Source: Oceanospirillaceae bacterium (GTDB taxonomy: Bacteria; Pseudomonadota; Gammaproteobacteria; Pseudomonadales; Balneatricaceae). Taken from it: a stretch of DNA of 64,000 nt. A model generated the notes under the pieces. It did no database searches. It was not told the origin of the DNA and was given only the letters and a program-made list of their open reading frames with translations. The stretch lies in the NCBI GenBank assembly GCA_013373085.1, contig JABXIM010000032.1, positions 1 to 64,000 of the forward strand, in the 5' to 3' direction. Shown one piece after another: positions 10,247 through 21,400 of the stretch. The position numbers were made by a program, and so were the translations under genes. Within the stretch, counting starts at the first letter, position 1, and every line of letters begins with the position of its first letter.

Positions 10247-10897
10247 ATGTCGTCTATCGCCGTTATCGACTATGGCATGGGCAACCTGCACTCGGTGGCC
10301 AAGGCGCTGGAGTTCGTTCAGCCGGGCATAGAGGTTCGGGTGACCGCCGATCCTGAGCAGGTGCGCACCGCGGACCGGGTGTTGCTGCCGGGTGTGGGCG
10401 CGATCCGGGACTGCATGGCCGAAATCAGGCGTCTCGGCGTCGATCGCGAGGTGGCCGAGGCGATCGCCTCCGGTAAGCCGTTCCTTGGGATCTGCGTCGG
10501 CTATCAGGCGCTGATGCAGGACTCCGAGGAGAACGGCGGTGTTCCCTGCCTTGGCCAGTTCGACGGCCACGTGCGCTTTTTCGGCGACGACCTGCGCGAC
10601 GCGAGCGGCGACAAGCTCAAGGTGCCGCACATGGGCTGGAACTGCGTCGAGCAGAGCCTCGACCATCCACTCTGGGCCGGCATCGAAAATGGCAGCCGTT
10701 TCTATTTCGTCCATAGCTACTATGTGAAGCTGGATCAGCGCGACCAGGTCGCGGCGACCTGCAATTACGGCCTGGACTTCGATGTGGCGCTGCATCACAA
10801 GAACGTGTTCGCGGTACAGTTCCACCCGGAAAAGAGCGCCAAGCCGGGGCTGCAGCTGCTGAAGAACTTCCTTAACTGGGACGGCAAGAGCAGTTAA
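10247..10897 (+). CDS. hisH: Imidazole glycerol phosphate synthase, glutamine amidotransferase subunit
   Basis: HisH is the class-I glutaminase that supplies ammonia to HisF. The 216-residue product has the nucleophile Cys83 in LGICVGYQ and the His193/Glu195 pair in QFHPEKS. The nucleophile elbow reads CVGYQ rather than the common CLGMQ, a conservative variant. The ATG abuts the hisB stop with no spacer. Confidence 0.97.
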   Translation: MSSIAVIDYGMGNLHSVAKALEFVQPGIEVRVTADPEQVRTADRVLLPGVGAIRDCMAEIRRLGVDREVAEAIASGKPFLGICVGYQALMQDSEENGGVPCLGQFDGHVRFFGDDLRDASGDKLKVPHMGWNCVEQSLDHPLWAGIENGSRFYFVHSYYVKLDQRDQVAATCNYGLDFDVALHHKNVFAVQFHPEKSAKPGLQLLKNFLNWDGKSS

Positions 10898-10953
10898 CAG
10901 TTAACCGTTAATGGGTGGCCTGCGCCGCCGGTTAAACAATCAGTGAGACCCAA

Positions 10954-11691
10954 ATGCTTATTATCCCTGCGATCGATCTGAAAGACGGCAAATGCGTGCG
11001 CCTGCGCCAGGGCCGCATGGACGACTCCACCGTCTTTTCCGACAACCCGGTCGATATGGCCGCCAAGTGGGTCGAGGCCGGCTGCCGTCGCCTGCACCTG
11101 GTGGACCTCAACGGCGCCTTTGCCGGCACCCCGGTCAATGGCGAGATCGTCAGCGCCATCGCCAAGGCCTATCCGAATCTGCCGATCCAGATCGGCGGCG
11201 GTATTCGCAGCGCCGATACCATCGAAGCCTACCTGCAGGCCGGCGTCGACTACGTGATCATCGGCACCAAGGCGGTGAAGGAACCGGATTTCGTTACCGA
11301 GATGTGCAAGCAGTTTCCGGGACACATTATCGTCGGCCTCGACGCCCAGGATGGTTACGTGGCCACCGATGGCTGGGCCGAGGTGTCGCAGGTCAAGGCG
11401 GTGGACCTGGCCAAGCGTTTCCGCAACGACGGCGTCTCGTCCATTGTCTATACCGATATCAGCCGTGACGGCATGATGCAGGGCGTCAACGTCGAGGCGA
11501 CCGTGGAGCTGGCCCGCGAAGGCGGCATCCCGGTCATCGCCTCCGGCGGCGTCACCAACATGGACGACATCCGCGCGCTGGCCGCGGTCGCCGACCAGGG
11601 CATCCTCGGCGCCATTACCGGACGTGCCATCTACGAAGGCACGCTCGACGTGGCCGAGGCCCAGACCTACTGCGACCAGTCCGGCAACTGA
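10954..11691 (+). CDS. hisA: ProFAR isomerase (phosphoribosylformimino-AICAR-P isomerase)
   Basis: HisA performs the Amadori rearrangement preceding the HisF/H step. The 245-residue (beta/alpha)8 barrel has the catalytic Asp8 in AIDLKDG, the partner Asp in YTDISRDGM near residue 169, and phosphate-binding loops GGGIRS and ASGGVTN. It lies 56 bp downstream of hisH and 11 bp upstream of hisF. Length and motifs are normal. Confidence 0.97.
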   Translation: MLIIPAIDLKDGKCVRLRQGRMDDSTVFSDNPVDMAAKWVEAGCRRLHLVDLNGAFAGTPVNGEIVSAIAKAYPNLPIQIGGGIRSADTIEAYLQAGVDYVIIGTKAVKEPDFVTEMCKQFPGHIIVGLDAQDGYVATDGWAEVSQVKAVDLAKRFRNDGVSSIVYTDISRDGMMQGVNVEATVELAREGGIPVIASGGVTNMDDIRALAAVADQGILGAITGRAIYEGTLDVAEAQTYCDQSGN

Positions 11692-11702
11692 GGAGAGATT
11701 TC

Positions 11703-12476
11703 ATGGCTCTGGCGAAACGCATCATCCCCTGCCTCGACGTCGAGAACGGCCGCGTGGTCAAGGGTGTCCAGTTCGTCGACATCCGCGATGCCGGCGACCC
11801 GGTGGAAATCGCCCGCAAGTACGACGAGCAGGGCGCGGACGAAATCACCTTCCTCGACATCACCGCCAGCCATGAAGGCCGCGACACCATGGTGAACACC
11901 GTGGAGCGCATGGCGTCCCAGGTGTTCATCCCGCTGACCGTCGGCGGCGGCATCCGCACCTGCGAGGACATCCGAAAGCTGCTCAACGCCGGTGCCGACA
12001 AGGTGTCGATCAACACCGCTGCGGTGTTCAATCCCGAGTTCGTGCGCGAGGCCGCCGAGCGTTTCGGTTCCCAGTGCATCGTCGTGGCGATCGATGCCAA
12101 GAAGGTGTCCCGCCCGGACGAAGAGGACAAGTGGGAGATCTTCACCCACGGCGGCCGCAAGCCGACCGGCCTCGACGCCGTTGAGTGGGCGCGCAAGATG
12201 GTCGACTACGGCGCCGGTGAAATCCTGCTGACCTCGATGGACCGCGACGGCACCAAGAACGGTTTCGACCTCGGCGTTACCCGTGCCATCTCCGAGGCGG
12301 TCCATGTGCCGGTGATCGCCTCCGGCGGCGTCGGCAACCTGGATCACCTGGTCGACGGCTGTATCGAGGGCAAGGCCGATGCCGTACTGGCGGCGTCGAT
12401 CTTCCACTTCAACGAATACACCATTCCGCAGGCCAAGGCCTATATGCGCGAGCGGGGTATCGAGGTCCGGCTCTGA
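11703..12476 (+). CDS. hisF: Imidazole glycerol phosphate synthase, cyclase subunit
   Basis: HisF is the cyclase that joins HisH-derived ammonia to PRFAR, giving imidazoleglycerol phosphate and AICAR. The 257-residue barrel begins [21 protein letters not shown]-like with catalytic Asp12. It has the second catalytic Asp in [12 protein letters not shown] and phosphate loops GGGIRT and ASGGVGN. It ends the hisBHAF cluster and is followed by a strong terminator at 12505-12539. Confidence 0.97.
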   Translation: MALAKRIIPCLDVENGRVVKGVQFVDIRDAGDPVEIARKYDEQGADEITFLDITASHEGRDTMVNTVERMASQVFIPLTVGGGIRTCEDIRKLLNAGADKVSINTAAVFNPEFVREAAERFGSQCIVVAIDAKKVSRPDEEDKWEIFTHGGRKPTGLDAVEWARKMVDYGAGEILLTSMDRDGTKNGFDLGVTRAISEAVHVPVIASGGVGNLDHLVDGCIEGKADAVLAASIFHFNEYTIPQAKAYMRERGIEVRL

Positions 12477-12504
12477 TCAGTTAAGTCTGGAAGCACGTAG
12501 AAAA

Positions 12505-12539
12505 GGCCGCGACTGCATCAGCCGTCGCGGCTTTTTTTT
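12505..12539 (+). terminator. Rho-independent terminator of hisBHAF
   Basis: An 8-bp perfect stem GCCGCGAC/GTCGCGGC (12506-12513 with 12524-12531) closes a 10-nt loop and is followed by eight T residues. Confidence 0.92.
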
Positions 12540-12599
12540 GTACAGGGAACCTCTTATTCTCTTGGCTCCAGCGTTAACCGCAAAGCTGAAGGACTAGTA

Positions 12600-13592
12600 A
12601 TGCATCGTCTCGGGTTGTTACCGCTCATCTTGGGCCTGCTGGCCACGGCCGCGCAGGCGGTCACGGTACGCGTCGCGACGGTCGAGAGCCTGGTCGAGGC
12701 GGTGGAATACAGCGCCCCCGCACGGGTGGTGGCCGAAGATCACAGTCTGCTCAGCGCCCAGATCAGTGGCCTGATCGACGCGATCAGGGTACGGGTCGGG
12801 GAGCGCGTTGTCGCCGGACAGGCGCTGGTACAGCTCGAGTGCCATGACTACGATCTGGCATTGCAGCAGGCACGCAGCAATCTCGATTCTCTCGACGCCC
12901 GTATCCGGCTGGCGCATCAGCAACTCGAACGCGCCAAAACATTGGTCAAGCAACGTAATGCCTCTGTCGAATTGCGCGACCAGCGCCAGAGCGAGCTGGA
13001 CCAGCAGGTCGCCGAGCGCGCCGGAGCGGTTCTGGTTATCGACAAGGCCCAGCTGGCGGTCAAACGTTGCAGCGTCAATGCCCCGTTTGATGGCGTCGTT
13101 ACTGAGCGGCTGGCATCCGAAGGCAGCCTCGCAAGCCCCGGAACGCCCCTGCTGAAACTGCTGCGAGACCAGGCGCTGGAAGTCGAGGCGGAGGTGCCCC
13201 TGGAACAGGTCGAGAGTCTGCGGCGAGCTCAGCAGCGTGCGTTCGTCAACGACGGGCGTCGCTATCCGTTGACGCTGCGCAGCGTGGTGCCGCTGGTGGA
13301 CAGCCGTACCCGCACCCGCCCGATCCGGCTCGTTTTCGGCGACGATGCGGCGCTGGCCGGCAGCAGCGGACGGCTGGTCTGGCAGGCGCCGCAGCCGCGC
13401 CTTCCGGCATCGCTGATGGTGCGCCGCGGCGGTCAGCTGGGGCTGATGTTGTATGACGGCGGGCGTGCCCGTTTTGCCCCGCTGCCCGACGCCCGCGAGG
13501 GCCAGGCCGCGGAGGTGGACTTACCTCGGGGTAGCCTGGTGATCGTCGAGGGGCAACAGGTGCTCAACGATGGCGACGAGGTCGAGCGATAG
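12600..13592 (+). CDS. RND efflux periplasmic adaptor (membrane fusion protein)
   Basis: This 330-residue protein has a Sec signal peptide (MHRLGLLPLILGLLATAAQA). It has the split lipoyl half-motifs (VRVGERVVAGQALVQLE near residues 63-79 and VNAPFDGVVTERL near 158-170) around an alpha-helical hairpin of about 70 residues. This is the HlyD/AcrA adaptor architecture, although it is shorter than AcrA. It lacks a lipobox cysteine, so it is probably a soluble or membrane-associated periplasmic protein. It precedes the pump gene by 62 bp. AAGGA lies before the ATG. The substrate is unknown. Confidence 0.88.
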   Translation: MHRLGLLPLILGLLATAAQAVTVRVATVESLVEAVEYSAPARVVAEDHSLLSAQISGLIDAIRVRVGERVVAGQALVQLECHDYDLALQQARSNLDSLDARIRLAHQQLERAKTLVKQRNASVELRDQRQSELDQQVAERAGAVLVIDKAQLAVKRCSVNAPFDGVVTERLASEGSLASPGTPLLKLLRDQALEVEAEVPLEQVESLRRAQQRAFVNDGRRYPLTLRSVVPLVDSRTRTRPIRLVFGDDAALAGSSGRLVWQAPQPRLPASLMVRRGGQLGLMLYDGGRARFAPLPDAREGQAAEVDLPRGSLVIVEGQQVLNDGDEVER

Positions 13593-13654
13593 GGATGTCG
13601 TTTGTCACAGGTCCCGCGGCGTCTGCCGCTGCGGACAACTCGAAGGAGTAGGGA

Positions 13655-16600
13655 ATGCTCAAGCGCCTGATCGGTCATCATGTCCTGGCCAACCTGCTGT
13701 TCGTACTGGTGCTGGTGGTCGGCGTGCTGGCCTACAACCTGCTGCCGCGGCAGCAGGATCCCAGCATCAACTTCAACTGGATCGTCGTCACAACGGCGCT
13801 CCCGGGCGCCTCGGCTGAAGATGTGGAAAAACGCGTCACCGAGCCGCTGGAGCAGGCGATCCGGGGGATCCCCGATATCAAGTTCGCCTCGTCGAACAGC
13901 CGCGAGGGTGTATCCAGCCTGCTGGTGCGGTTCGAGGATATCGACGCCCGCACCTTCGATAAGCGAGTCAGCGACCTGCGCCGCGAAATACAGGATGCCG
14001 AGGACGAGCTGCCGGAGGCGGTGGTGGATCCGCTGATCGTCGAACTGACCACCGCCAATGCCTTCCCCAGCGTCACGCTGGCGGTGGTCGGCGAAGCCGA
14101 CGATGAAAACCTGCGCCTGCAGGCGCGCAGCATCGAGCGTGATCTCGAGGCGCTGGCCGGCGTCGACCGCGTCGACCCGATCGGGCTGGACGATCCCGAG
14201 CTTCAGATCAACTTCCAACCCGAGACGCTGGAGGCATTCGGTCTGTCGCCGACCCAGGTGGCCGACAGCGTCGCGCTCTGGTTCCAGGATATCTCGGCCG
14301 GCAGCGTCGACGTCGGCGGCACCTCCTGGCTGGTGCGCCTGGCTGGTCGCGATGCCTCGCCGGACCGGGTCAAGCAGATCCCGCTGGTGGGGCTCGGCGG
14401 TGAGGAGGTCACACTGGACCGCATCGCCGCCGTGGTGCAGGCACGGGAAAAGCCAAGCCAGGAGGCGATTATCGACGGCCGCCCGGCGGTGGTGATGGCG
14501 GTGATGAAACAGGGCGAGACCAACACCCTGGAGCTGGTCGAGCGCGTGCGCCTTTACATGGACGAACGCAACGCGCTGCGGGTGCAGACCGGTGTCGAAC
14601 TGGTGATGGTCGATGACCAGACCGTGCCGACCCGCGACGCCATCCGGCTGATGCAGAACAATGCTCTGATCGGCCTGCTGCTGGTGCTGCTGGTCGCCTG
14701 GTTGTTCCTCGGCGCCCGGATCGCGCTGCTGACGGCGATTGGCATACCCTTCGTGCTCGCCGGTACCTTCTGGGTGCTCTGGGTCAGTGGCGAAACGCTC
14801 AACGTGACGGTGCTGCTCGGCGTGGTGATCGTGCTGGGGATGCTGGTCGACGACGCCGTGGTGGTGGTCGAGGCGATCTATTACCGGTTGCAGCAGGGCG
14901 AGCCGGCGCTGGACGCGGCGGTGGCCTCGCTGAAGGAGGTCGGCTGGCCCGTCACCAGTGCGGTTCTGACGACGATGGCGGCCTTTCTGCCGCTGATGCT
15001 GCTGCCCGGCATTCTCGGCGACTTTATGCGGGTGATCCCGATGGTGGTCACTATCGCGCTGGCGATCTCGCTGATCGAGGCGTTCTGGATGCTGCCGGCC
15101 CACGTCTCCGTGGCCCGAATCGACCTGCGCAATCCCGGCCGCCTGCAGCGCTGGCGTATTCGCGCCACCCGCCGCCTGCAGGTGTTCTATATACGCGTAC
15201 TGATTCGGGCGCTGCGCCGGCCGGTACTGACACTTTCGCTGATGGTGGCGCTGTTCGCGGGTTCCCTCGGCGTGGTCGGTGCCGGGCTGATCAAGCTGGA
15301 CTTCTTCGCATCGGACCCGCTGCGGCTGTTCTACGTCAATATCGAGATGCCGCCGCAGACGCCGCTGGGGCGCACCCTGGACAAGGTGCGCGAGGCCGAG
15401 CAACTGGTGCGACGCCAGCTCGGCGACGAGGATCTGCGTGCGGTGGTGGGTTACGCCGGACAGCAGTTCACCGAGACCGCGCCGCAATTTGGCGACCATT
15501 ACGGCCAGATCCTGGTCGGGCTCAAGCCCAAGACCGAGGACAACCGCTCGGTCGAGGCGCTGATCGAGGCGGTGCGGCCCGATGTCGAACGGCTCGCGGG
15601 CCCTGTTAACGTTTCTTTCCTGCGCCTGGCCGGGGGGCCGCCGGTCTCAAAGCCGATCAGCATCAAGGTGCGCGGCGACGATTACGGCCGCATCCGTGCG
15701 GCGGCGGACGCGCTGCTGGCGAAGATGGCCGAGGTGGACGCGATCGTCGATATCAGCGACGATGCCGGCGGCGGCCGCATGACGCTGGTGCTGACGCCCG
15801 ACTACGACGCCATCAACCGTGCCGGGCTGATGCCGGCCGAGGTGTTGCGCAGCGCCCTGTTACTGGTCGATGGCGAAATCGTTGCCGACATGCAATACCG
15901 CGGCGACAAGCTCGAAGTGCGGGTGCGCGCGCAGCCGCGCCGCTACGACGATATCGACCGGCTGCTCGACTTCCGCCTGCCGACGCCGGACGGCGGTCAG
16001 GTGCCGCTGTCGACGCTGGTACACGCCGAGCGTACACCGGGCCTCGGCAATATCCGGCATTACAATTTCCGTCGCGCCATCACGGTGGAAGCGGCCCTGG
16101 CGCCGGACGGCGACCTCGACACGGTCGCGGCCAACCGGTTGCTGCAGGCGTACTGGGACGGCGAGCTGCAGCGGGACTATCCCAACGTCAACCTGGATTT
16201 CTCCGGCGAGCTGGACGATATCCAGGAGGGAATCGACGCCATCGCGGTGCTGTTCGTGTTCGGCGTCGGCCTGATGTACCTGATACTCGGCACGCAGTTC
16301 CGCAGCTACTGGCAGCCGGTGATGATCCTGGCGACGGTGCCGATGGCGTTTACCGGTGTGGTGCTCGGGTTGCTGCTGACCCAGAACCCGCTGAGCCTGT
16401 TCACGATGTACGGGGTGGTGGCGCTGGCGGGTATCGCGGTCAACGCCGCCATCGTGCTGATTTCGGCTGCCAACAGCCGTATCGCAGAAGGCATGAGCGT
16501 GCTGCACGCAACCCTCTACGCGGCACGGCGTCGGGTGATTCCGATCCTGATCACCTCGCTGACCACCATTGCCGGCCTGTTTTCACTGGCCACCGGTCTA

Positions 16601-16765
16601 GGTGGCGCTTCGCTGGTGTGGGGGCCTGTGGCGACCGCCATCGTCAGTGGTCTGGTGTTCTCGACCCTGCTGACGCTACTGGTGATCCCGACGCTGTACC
16701 GGATGTCGATGGGGCGGGCCGCAAAGCGGGCGGGCGAGAGGTTACGCTTAACGCCTGACGCCTGA
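13655..16765 (+). CDS. RND-family efflux transporter, inner-membrane pump
   Basis: This 1036-residue protein has the AcrB/HAE1 layout: a transmembrane helix at the N-terminus, two large periplasmic loops, and two six-helix bundles. The proton-relay Asp pair is in GMLVDDAVVVVEAIYY (Asp399-Asp400). The TM10 lysine of AcrB is replaced by a GIAVNAAIVL sequence, as in the branch of RND pumps annotated as HAE1-like or multidrug/cation pumps of uncertain substrate. It is preceded by a strong Shine-Dalgarno (AAGGAG). No outer-membrane factor gene and no regulator adjoin it, so a TolC-like channel must be encoded elsewhere. Confidence 0.92.
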   Translation: MLKRLIGHHVLANLLFVLVLVVGVLAYNLLPRQQDPSINFNWIVVTTALPGASAEDVEKRVTEPLEQAIRGIPDIKFASSNSREGVSSLLVRFEDIDARTFDKRVSDLRREIQDAEDELPEAVVDPLIVELTTANAFPSVTLAVVGEADDENLRLQARSIERDLEALAGVDRVDPIGLDDPELQINFQPETLEAFGLSPTQVADSVALWFQDISAGSVDVGGTSWLVRLAGRDASPDRVKQIPLVGLGGEEVTLDRIAAVVQAREKPSQEAIIDGRPAVVMAVMKQGETNTLELVERVRLYMDERNALRVQTGVELVMVDDQTVPTRDAIRLMQNNALIGLLLVLLVAWLFLGARIALLTAIGIPFVLAGTFWVLWVSGETLNVTVLLGVVIVLGMLVDDAVVVVEAIYYRLQQGEPALDAAVASLKEVGWPVTSAVLTTMAAFLPLMLLPGILGDFMRVIPMVVTIALAISLIEAFWMLPAHVSVARIDLRNPGRLQRWRIRATRRLQVFYIRVLIRALRRPVLTLSLMVALFAGSLGVVGAGLIKLDFFASDPLRLFYVNIEMPPQTPLGRTLDKVREAEQLVRRQLGDEDLRAVVGYAGQQFTETAPQFGDHYGQILVGLKPKTEDNRSVEALIEAVRPDVERLAGPVNVSFLRLAGGPPVSKPISIKVRGDDYGRIRAAADALLAKMAEVDAIVDISDDAGGGRMTLVLTPDYDAINRAGLMPAEVLRSALLLVDGEIVADMQYRGDKLEVRVRAQPRRYDDIDRLLDFRLPTPDGGQVPLSTLVHAERTPGLGNIRHYNFRRAITVEAALAPDGDLDTVAANRLLQAYWDGELQRDYPNVNLDFSGELDDIQEGIDAIAVLFVFGVGLMYLILGTQFRSYWQPVMILATVPMAFTGVVLGLLLTQNPLSLFTMYGVVALAGIAVNAAIVLISAANSRIAEGMSVLHATLYAARRRVIPILITSLTTIAGLFSLATGLGGASLVWGPVATAIVSGLVFSTLLTLLVIPTLYRMSMGRAAKRAGERLRLTPDA

Positions 16766-17081
16766 CGAGGATCGAATGCGTTCAGGCCACCATAGACGCA
16801 ACGCCCCGTTTCGAATTGCCCTTCCGGCTGCCAAACCTGTTCGCCGCGGGGCGCGGCTACGCGTAGCAGGCTATAGGGTTTAGCGAGCCTGCGAATTCCG
16901 CCGGGCATATCACTAGGGGCTGTTTTCGCACAATCCGGCGTTGCTCGTCGCTTATGTGGTGCAACCAAACCGCGCAACTCGCGCCTTGCTTTGGGCGAAA
17001 ACAGTCCCGGCAGGACATATCCACAAACGTCAACAGTCCCTGGGCCGCGGGGCTGAGATCAACCCCGCCTGTCGCGGCCTA
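16766..17081. other. Intergenic region holding an imperfect inverted repeat
   Basis: No credible gene lies between the convergent RND pump and elbB genes. The region contains a long-spaced inverted repeat (see 16901-17022), and its G+C is otherwise like its neighbours. No clear terminator with a T-run is seen. Confidence 0.6.
16901..17022. repeat. Imperfect inverted repeat, possible MITE-like element
   Basis: The left arm ends GGGGCTGTTTTCGC (16916-16929) and the right arm begins GCGAAAACAGTCCC (16995-17008). They pair at 13 of 14 positions. Outside these arms the outer flanks GGCATATCAC and GGACATATCC also resemble each other in inverted orientation. The spacer is 65 bp. Confidence 0.55.
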
Positions 17082-17735
17082 TCAAGCCAGTTCGAGCACG
17101 CGGTCGACCAGCTTGCTGATACCGGCCTGGGCCTCGAGCATGGAGCCGGCGACCATATAGGCCGGGGTGGTAACCACTTTCGCCTCGGCATCCTCGACGA
17201 TGGCATCGACGCCGCATTCCTGGTGTACACCGCCCATGCGCTCAATGGCGCCGGCGACCTCGGCGTCGTTGCCGATGGTGCAGCGGATACCCTTGCCGAG
17301 CAACTGCGGAATCATGGCCGGCGCGATGCAGATCAGCCCGACCGGCTTGCCGGCTGCGTGGATGGCGCGGGCAAAGGCGGCAACATCCTCATTGACCGTG
17401 CACTCATCGCCCCTGAGCGCGAAGTCTGACAGGTTCTTGGCAGCCCCGAAGCCGCCCGGCAGGATCAGTGCGTCGTAGTCGGCGGGGCTGGCGGTGCTGA
17501 TATCGACGATGCGGCCTCGCGCCAGCCGGGCCGACTCCTGCAACACGTTGCGGCTCTCGCCGAGGACCGGCTCTCCGCTCTGGTGGTCGATGACGTGCAA
17601 TTGCGGCACGTCGGGCGCCATGCACTGGTACTTGGCGCCCTGCTGCTCGAGGCGCAGCAGCGTCAGCACCGACTCGTAGATTTCGGAACCGTCGTACACA
17701 CCGCAACCCGAAAGAATGACGGCGACCTTTTTCAT
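17082..17735 (-). CDS. elbB: DJ-1/PfpI family glyoxalase-like protein ElbB
   Basis: This 217-residue protein starts MKKVAVILSGCGVYDGSEIY, the signature N-terminus of ElbB (also called GlxIII-type or isoprenoid biosynthesis protein with amidotransferase-like domain). The nucleophile-elbow Cys is in GLICIAPAM, about residue 135. ElbB is a cytosolic class-I amidotransferase-like protein with reported glyoxalase activity in E. coli. Its physiological role is unsettled. AGGAGG precedes the ATG at 17735, so this start is preferred over an upstream in-frame one. It is transcribed divergently from hemB. Confidence 0.92.
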   Translation of the reverse strand: MKKVAVILSGCGVYDGSEIYESVLTLLRLEQQGAKYQCMAPDVPQLHVIDHQSGEPVLGESRNVLQESARLARGRIVDISTASPADYDALILPGGFGAAKNLSDFALRGDECTVNEDVAAFARAIHAAGKPVGLICIAPAMIPQLLGKGIRCTIGNDAEVAGAIERMGGVHQECGVDAIVEDAEAKVVTTPAYMVAGSMLEAQAGISKLVDRVLELA

Positions 17736-19119
<1,384 letters not shown>

Positions 19120-19154
19120 CCTTCCGTCGCTCGACGGACAGAGCGATGGAACGC

Positions 19155-19280
19155 ACGGAGACGATGGAATGAACAAAGTAATCGAAGAGCCAGCCGTCGA
19201 GGCTGTCGCCAAACTGCGCGGAGACGATGGAATGAGCCAAACGACCGAAGAGCCGGTACTGGATCAGACCGAAGCCACCC
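19155..19280 (+). repeat. Imperfect tandem duplication of the ppk translation start (63-bp unit)
   Basis: The string CGGAGACGATGGAATGA occurs ending at 19172 and again ending at 19235, and GAAGAGCC recurs about 17 bp after each ATG. Both copies keep a Shine-Dalgarno and an in-frame ATG. The duplication encodes a 21-residue N-terminal extension that has no counterpart in the PPK1 fold. Confidence 0.75.
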
Positions 19281-21400
19281 AGGCGTTACTGGAGAGCCGC
19301 GAGAGCCTGGCGATCACCGAGCCGGTGGAGCAGCCGCCGGTCGATCTCAAGGCGCCGGAACTCTACATCAACCGCGAGCTCAGCCACCTGCAGTTCAACG
19401 TGCGGGTGCTGGAGCAGGCGCTCGATCCCGGCTACCCGCTGCTCGAGCGGCTGATGTTCCTGCTGATCTTCTCCAGCAACCTCGACGAGTTCTTCGAGAT
19501 CCGCGTTGCCGAGCAGCTGCGCCAGCTCAAGTACGGCCGCGAGGCGGTTGGCCCCGATGCCATGCACCCGCAGAAGGTGCTGGAGCGCATCCGTGAGATC
19601 TGCGATCTCAACGTCACGCGCCAGTACAAGATTCTCAACGACATTATCTTCCCTGAGATGGCTACGCAGGGGATCCGCTTCATCCGCCGCGGCGACTGGA
19701 CCGAGGCGCAGCGCGTCTGGGTCAAGGATTATTTCGAGCAGAACGTGGTACCGGTCATCAGTCCGATCGGTCTGGACCCGTCGCACCCATTCCCACGGCT
19801 AGTCAACAAGAGCCTCAACTTCATCGTGAAGCTCGATGGCAAGGACGCCTTCGGCCGGGAAACCGGGCTGGCGATCATTCCGGCGCCGCGTTCGCTGCCG
19901 CGTCTGATCCGGCTGCCGGACGAGCTATGCGACGGCGGTGACAACCTGGTCTTCCTGTCATCGATGATCCACGAGTTCGCCGATGACCTTTTCCCGGGCA
20001 TGACGGTGGAAGGCTGCTATCAGTTCCGCATCACCCGCAATGCCGACCTGACCTTCGATTTCGAGGAGATCGAGGATCTGGCGCGAACACTCAAGGGCGA
20101 GCTGCACTCGCGCAAGTATGGGGATGCGGTGCGTCTTGAGGTGGACAACCGTACTCCCGAGGAATACATCCGCTTCCTGCAGGAGGAGTTCACCCTCAAT
20201 GACAGCCAGGTCTACCGCGTCGACGGACCGGTCAACCTCACCCGGCTGATGGCGGTGCGCGAACTGGTCGAACGCCCGGACCTGCGCTGGAAGCCGTTCT
20301 CGCCGGGTATTCCGAACAAGCTCAAGAACGAAAAGACGGTATTCGAGAGCATTTCCGCCAACGACCAGCTGCTGCTGCATCCCTTCCAGTCCTTCTCGCC
20401 GGTGGTCGATCTGCTACGCCAGGCGGCCAAGGATCCCAAAGTGGTGGCGATCAAGCAGACGCTGTACCGCACCGGTGACAAGTCCGACATCGTCACCGCC
20501 CTGGTCGAAGCGGCGCGCAGCGGCAAGGAGGTCACGGTAGTGATCGAGCTGCGCGCCCGTTTCGACGAGGAGAGCAACCTGCACCTGGCGAGTCGCCTGC
20601 AGGAGGCCGGTTGCCTGGTGGTCTACGGCGTGGTCGGCTACAAGTGCCACGCCAAGGCGATGTTGATCGTGCGCCAGGAAGGCAACAAGCTGGTGCGCTA
20701 CTGTCATCTGGGGACCGGCAACTACCACTCCGGCACGGCGCGCCTGTACACGGATTACAGCTTCATCACCGCCGACAAGGAAATGGGCGAGGATGTACAC
20801 AAGGTGTTCCAGCAACTGACCGGCATGGGCAAGATCCAGCGGCTGAAAAAACTCTACAACGCTCCCTTCACGCTGCATGCCAAGATGCTCGAACTGATCC
20901 AGCGCGAAGCCAAGAACGCCAAGGCCGGCAAGACTGCGCGGGTTATCGTCAAGGTCAACGGATTGACCGAGCCGAAGTTGATTCGCACCCTCTACGAAGC
21001 GTCTCAGGCGGGCGTGCAGATCGACCTGGTGGTACGCGGCATGTGCCGGCTGCGTCCGGGGATCGAAGGGATTTCTGAAAATATTCGCGTGGTTTCGATC
21101 ATCGGCCGCTTCCTCGAGCATACCCGCGTCTACTACTTCGAGAACGCTGGCGGCAAGCCCGAGGTGTTCTGTTCCAGCGCCGACTGGATGGAGCGCAATA
21201 TGCTGCATCGCGTCGAGACCGGTTTCCCGCTCTTCGGCAAGCACGCCGACCGCATCAAGCGCGAGCTGGATTACTACCTGCAGGACAACACCCAGAGCTG
21301 GGAGCTGGCGTCCGATGGCAGCTATACGCTGCGCCAGCCGGCCAAGGGCGAAGAGCCGTTCAGCGCCCAACAGCAACTGCTGAGTGATTACGCCAGCTAA
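19169..21400 (+). CDS. ppk: Polyphosphate kinase 1
   Basis: PPK1 reversibly polymerises ATP gamma-phosphate into polyphosphate. The 743-residue product has the N-domain signatures NRELSHLQFNVRVLEQA and SNLDEFFEIR. It also has the catalytic-domain segments KQTLYRTGDKS, the autophosphorylated-histidine motif YKCHAKAMLIV, and HLGTGNYHSGTARLYTDYS. It lies downstream of hemB, as in Pseudomonas. Its 5' end is peculiar. The ribosome-binding and start region GGAGACGATGGAATGA occurs twice, 63 bp apart and in frame (ATG at 19169 and 19232), so two start sites are possible. Confidence 0.96.
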   Translation: MNKVIEEPAVEAVAKLRGDDGMSQTTEEPVLDQTEATQALLESRESLAITEPVEQPPVDLKAPELYINRELSHLQFNVRVLEQALDPGYPLLERLMFLLIFSSNLDEFFEIRVAEQLRQLKYGREAVGPDAMHPQKVLERIREICDLNVTRQYKILNDIIFPEMATQGIRFIRRGDWTEAQRVWVKDYFEQNVVPVISPIGLDPSHPFPRLVNKSLNFIVKLDGKDAFGRETGLAIIPAPRSLPRLIRLPDELCDGGDNLVFLSSMIHEFADDLFPGMTVEGCYQFRITRNADLTFDFEEIEDLARTLKGELHSRKYGDAVRLEVDNRTPEEYIRFLQEEFTLNDSQVYRVDGPVNLTRLMAVRELVERPDLRWKPFSPGIPNKLKNEKTVFESISANDQLLLHPFQSFSPVVDLLRQAAKDPKVVAIKQTLYRTGDKSDIVTALVEAARSGKEVTVVIELRARFDEESNLHLASRLQEAGCLVVYGVVGYKCHAKAMLIVRQEGNKLVRYCHLGTGNYHSGTARLYTDYSFITADKEMGEDVHKVFQQLTGMGKIQRLKKLYNAPFTLHAKMLELIQREAKNAKAGKTARVIVKVNGLTEPKLIRTLYEASQAGVQIDLVVRGMCRLRPGIEGISENIRVVSIIGRFLEHTRVYYFENAGGKPEVFCSSADWMERNMLHRVETGFPLFGKHADRIKRELDYYLQDNTQSWELASDGSYTLRQPAKGEEPFSAQQQLLSDYAS

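Noticed and set aside
13433-15499. 688-codon minus-strand frame opposite the RND genes
   Set aside because: Composition is His/Gln/Arg-rich and it spans two well-supported genes on the plus strand.
12600-16765. RND pair controlled by the TetR gene at 32341
   Set aside because: The genes are 16 kb apart, and no copy of the CCATAC-N4-GTATGG palindrome was seen in the upstream region of the pump.
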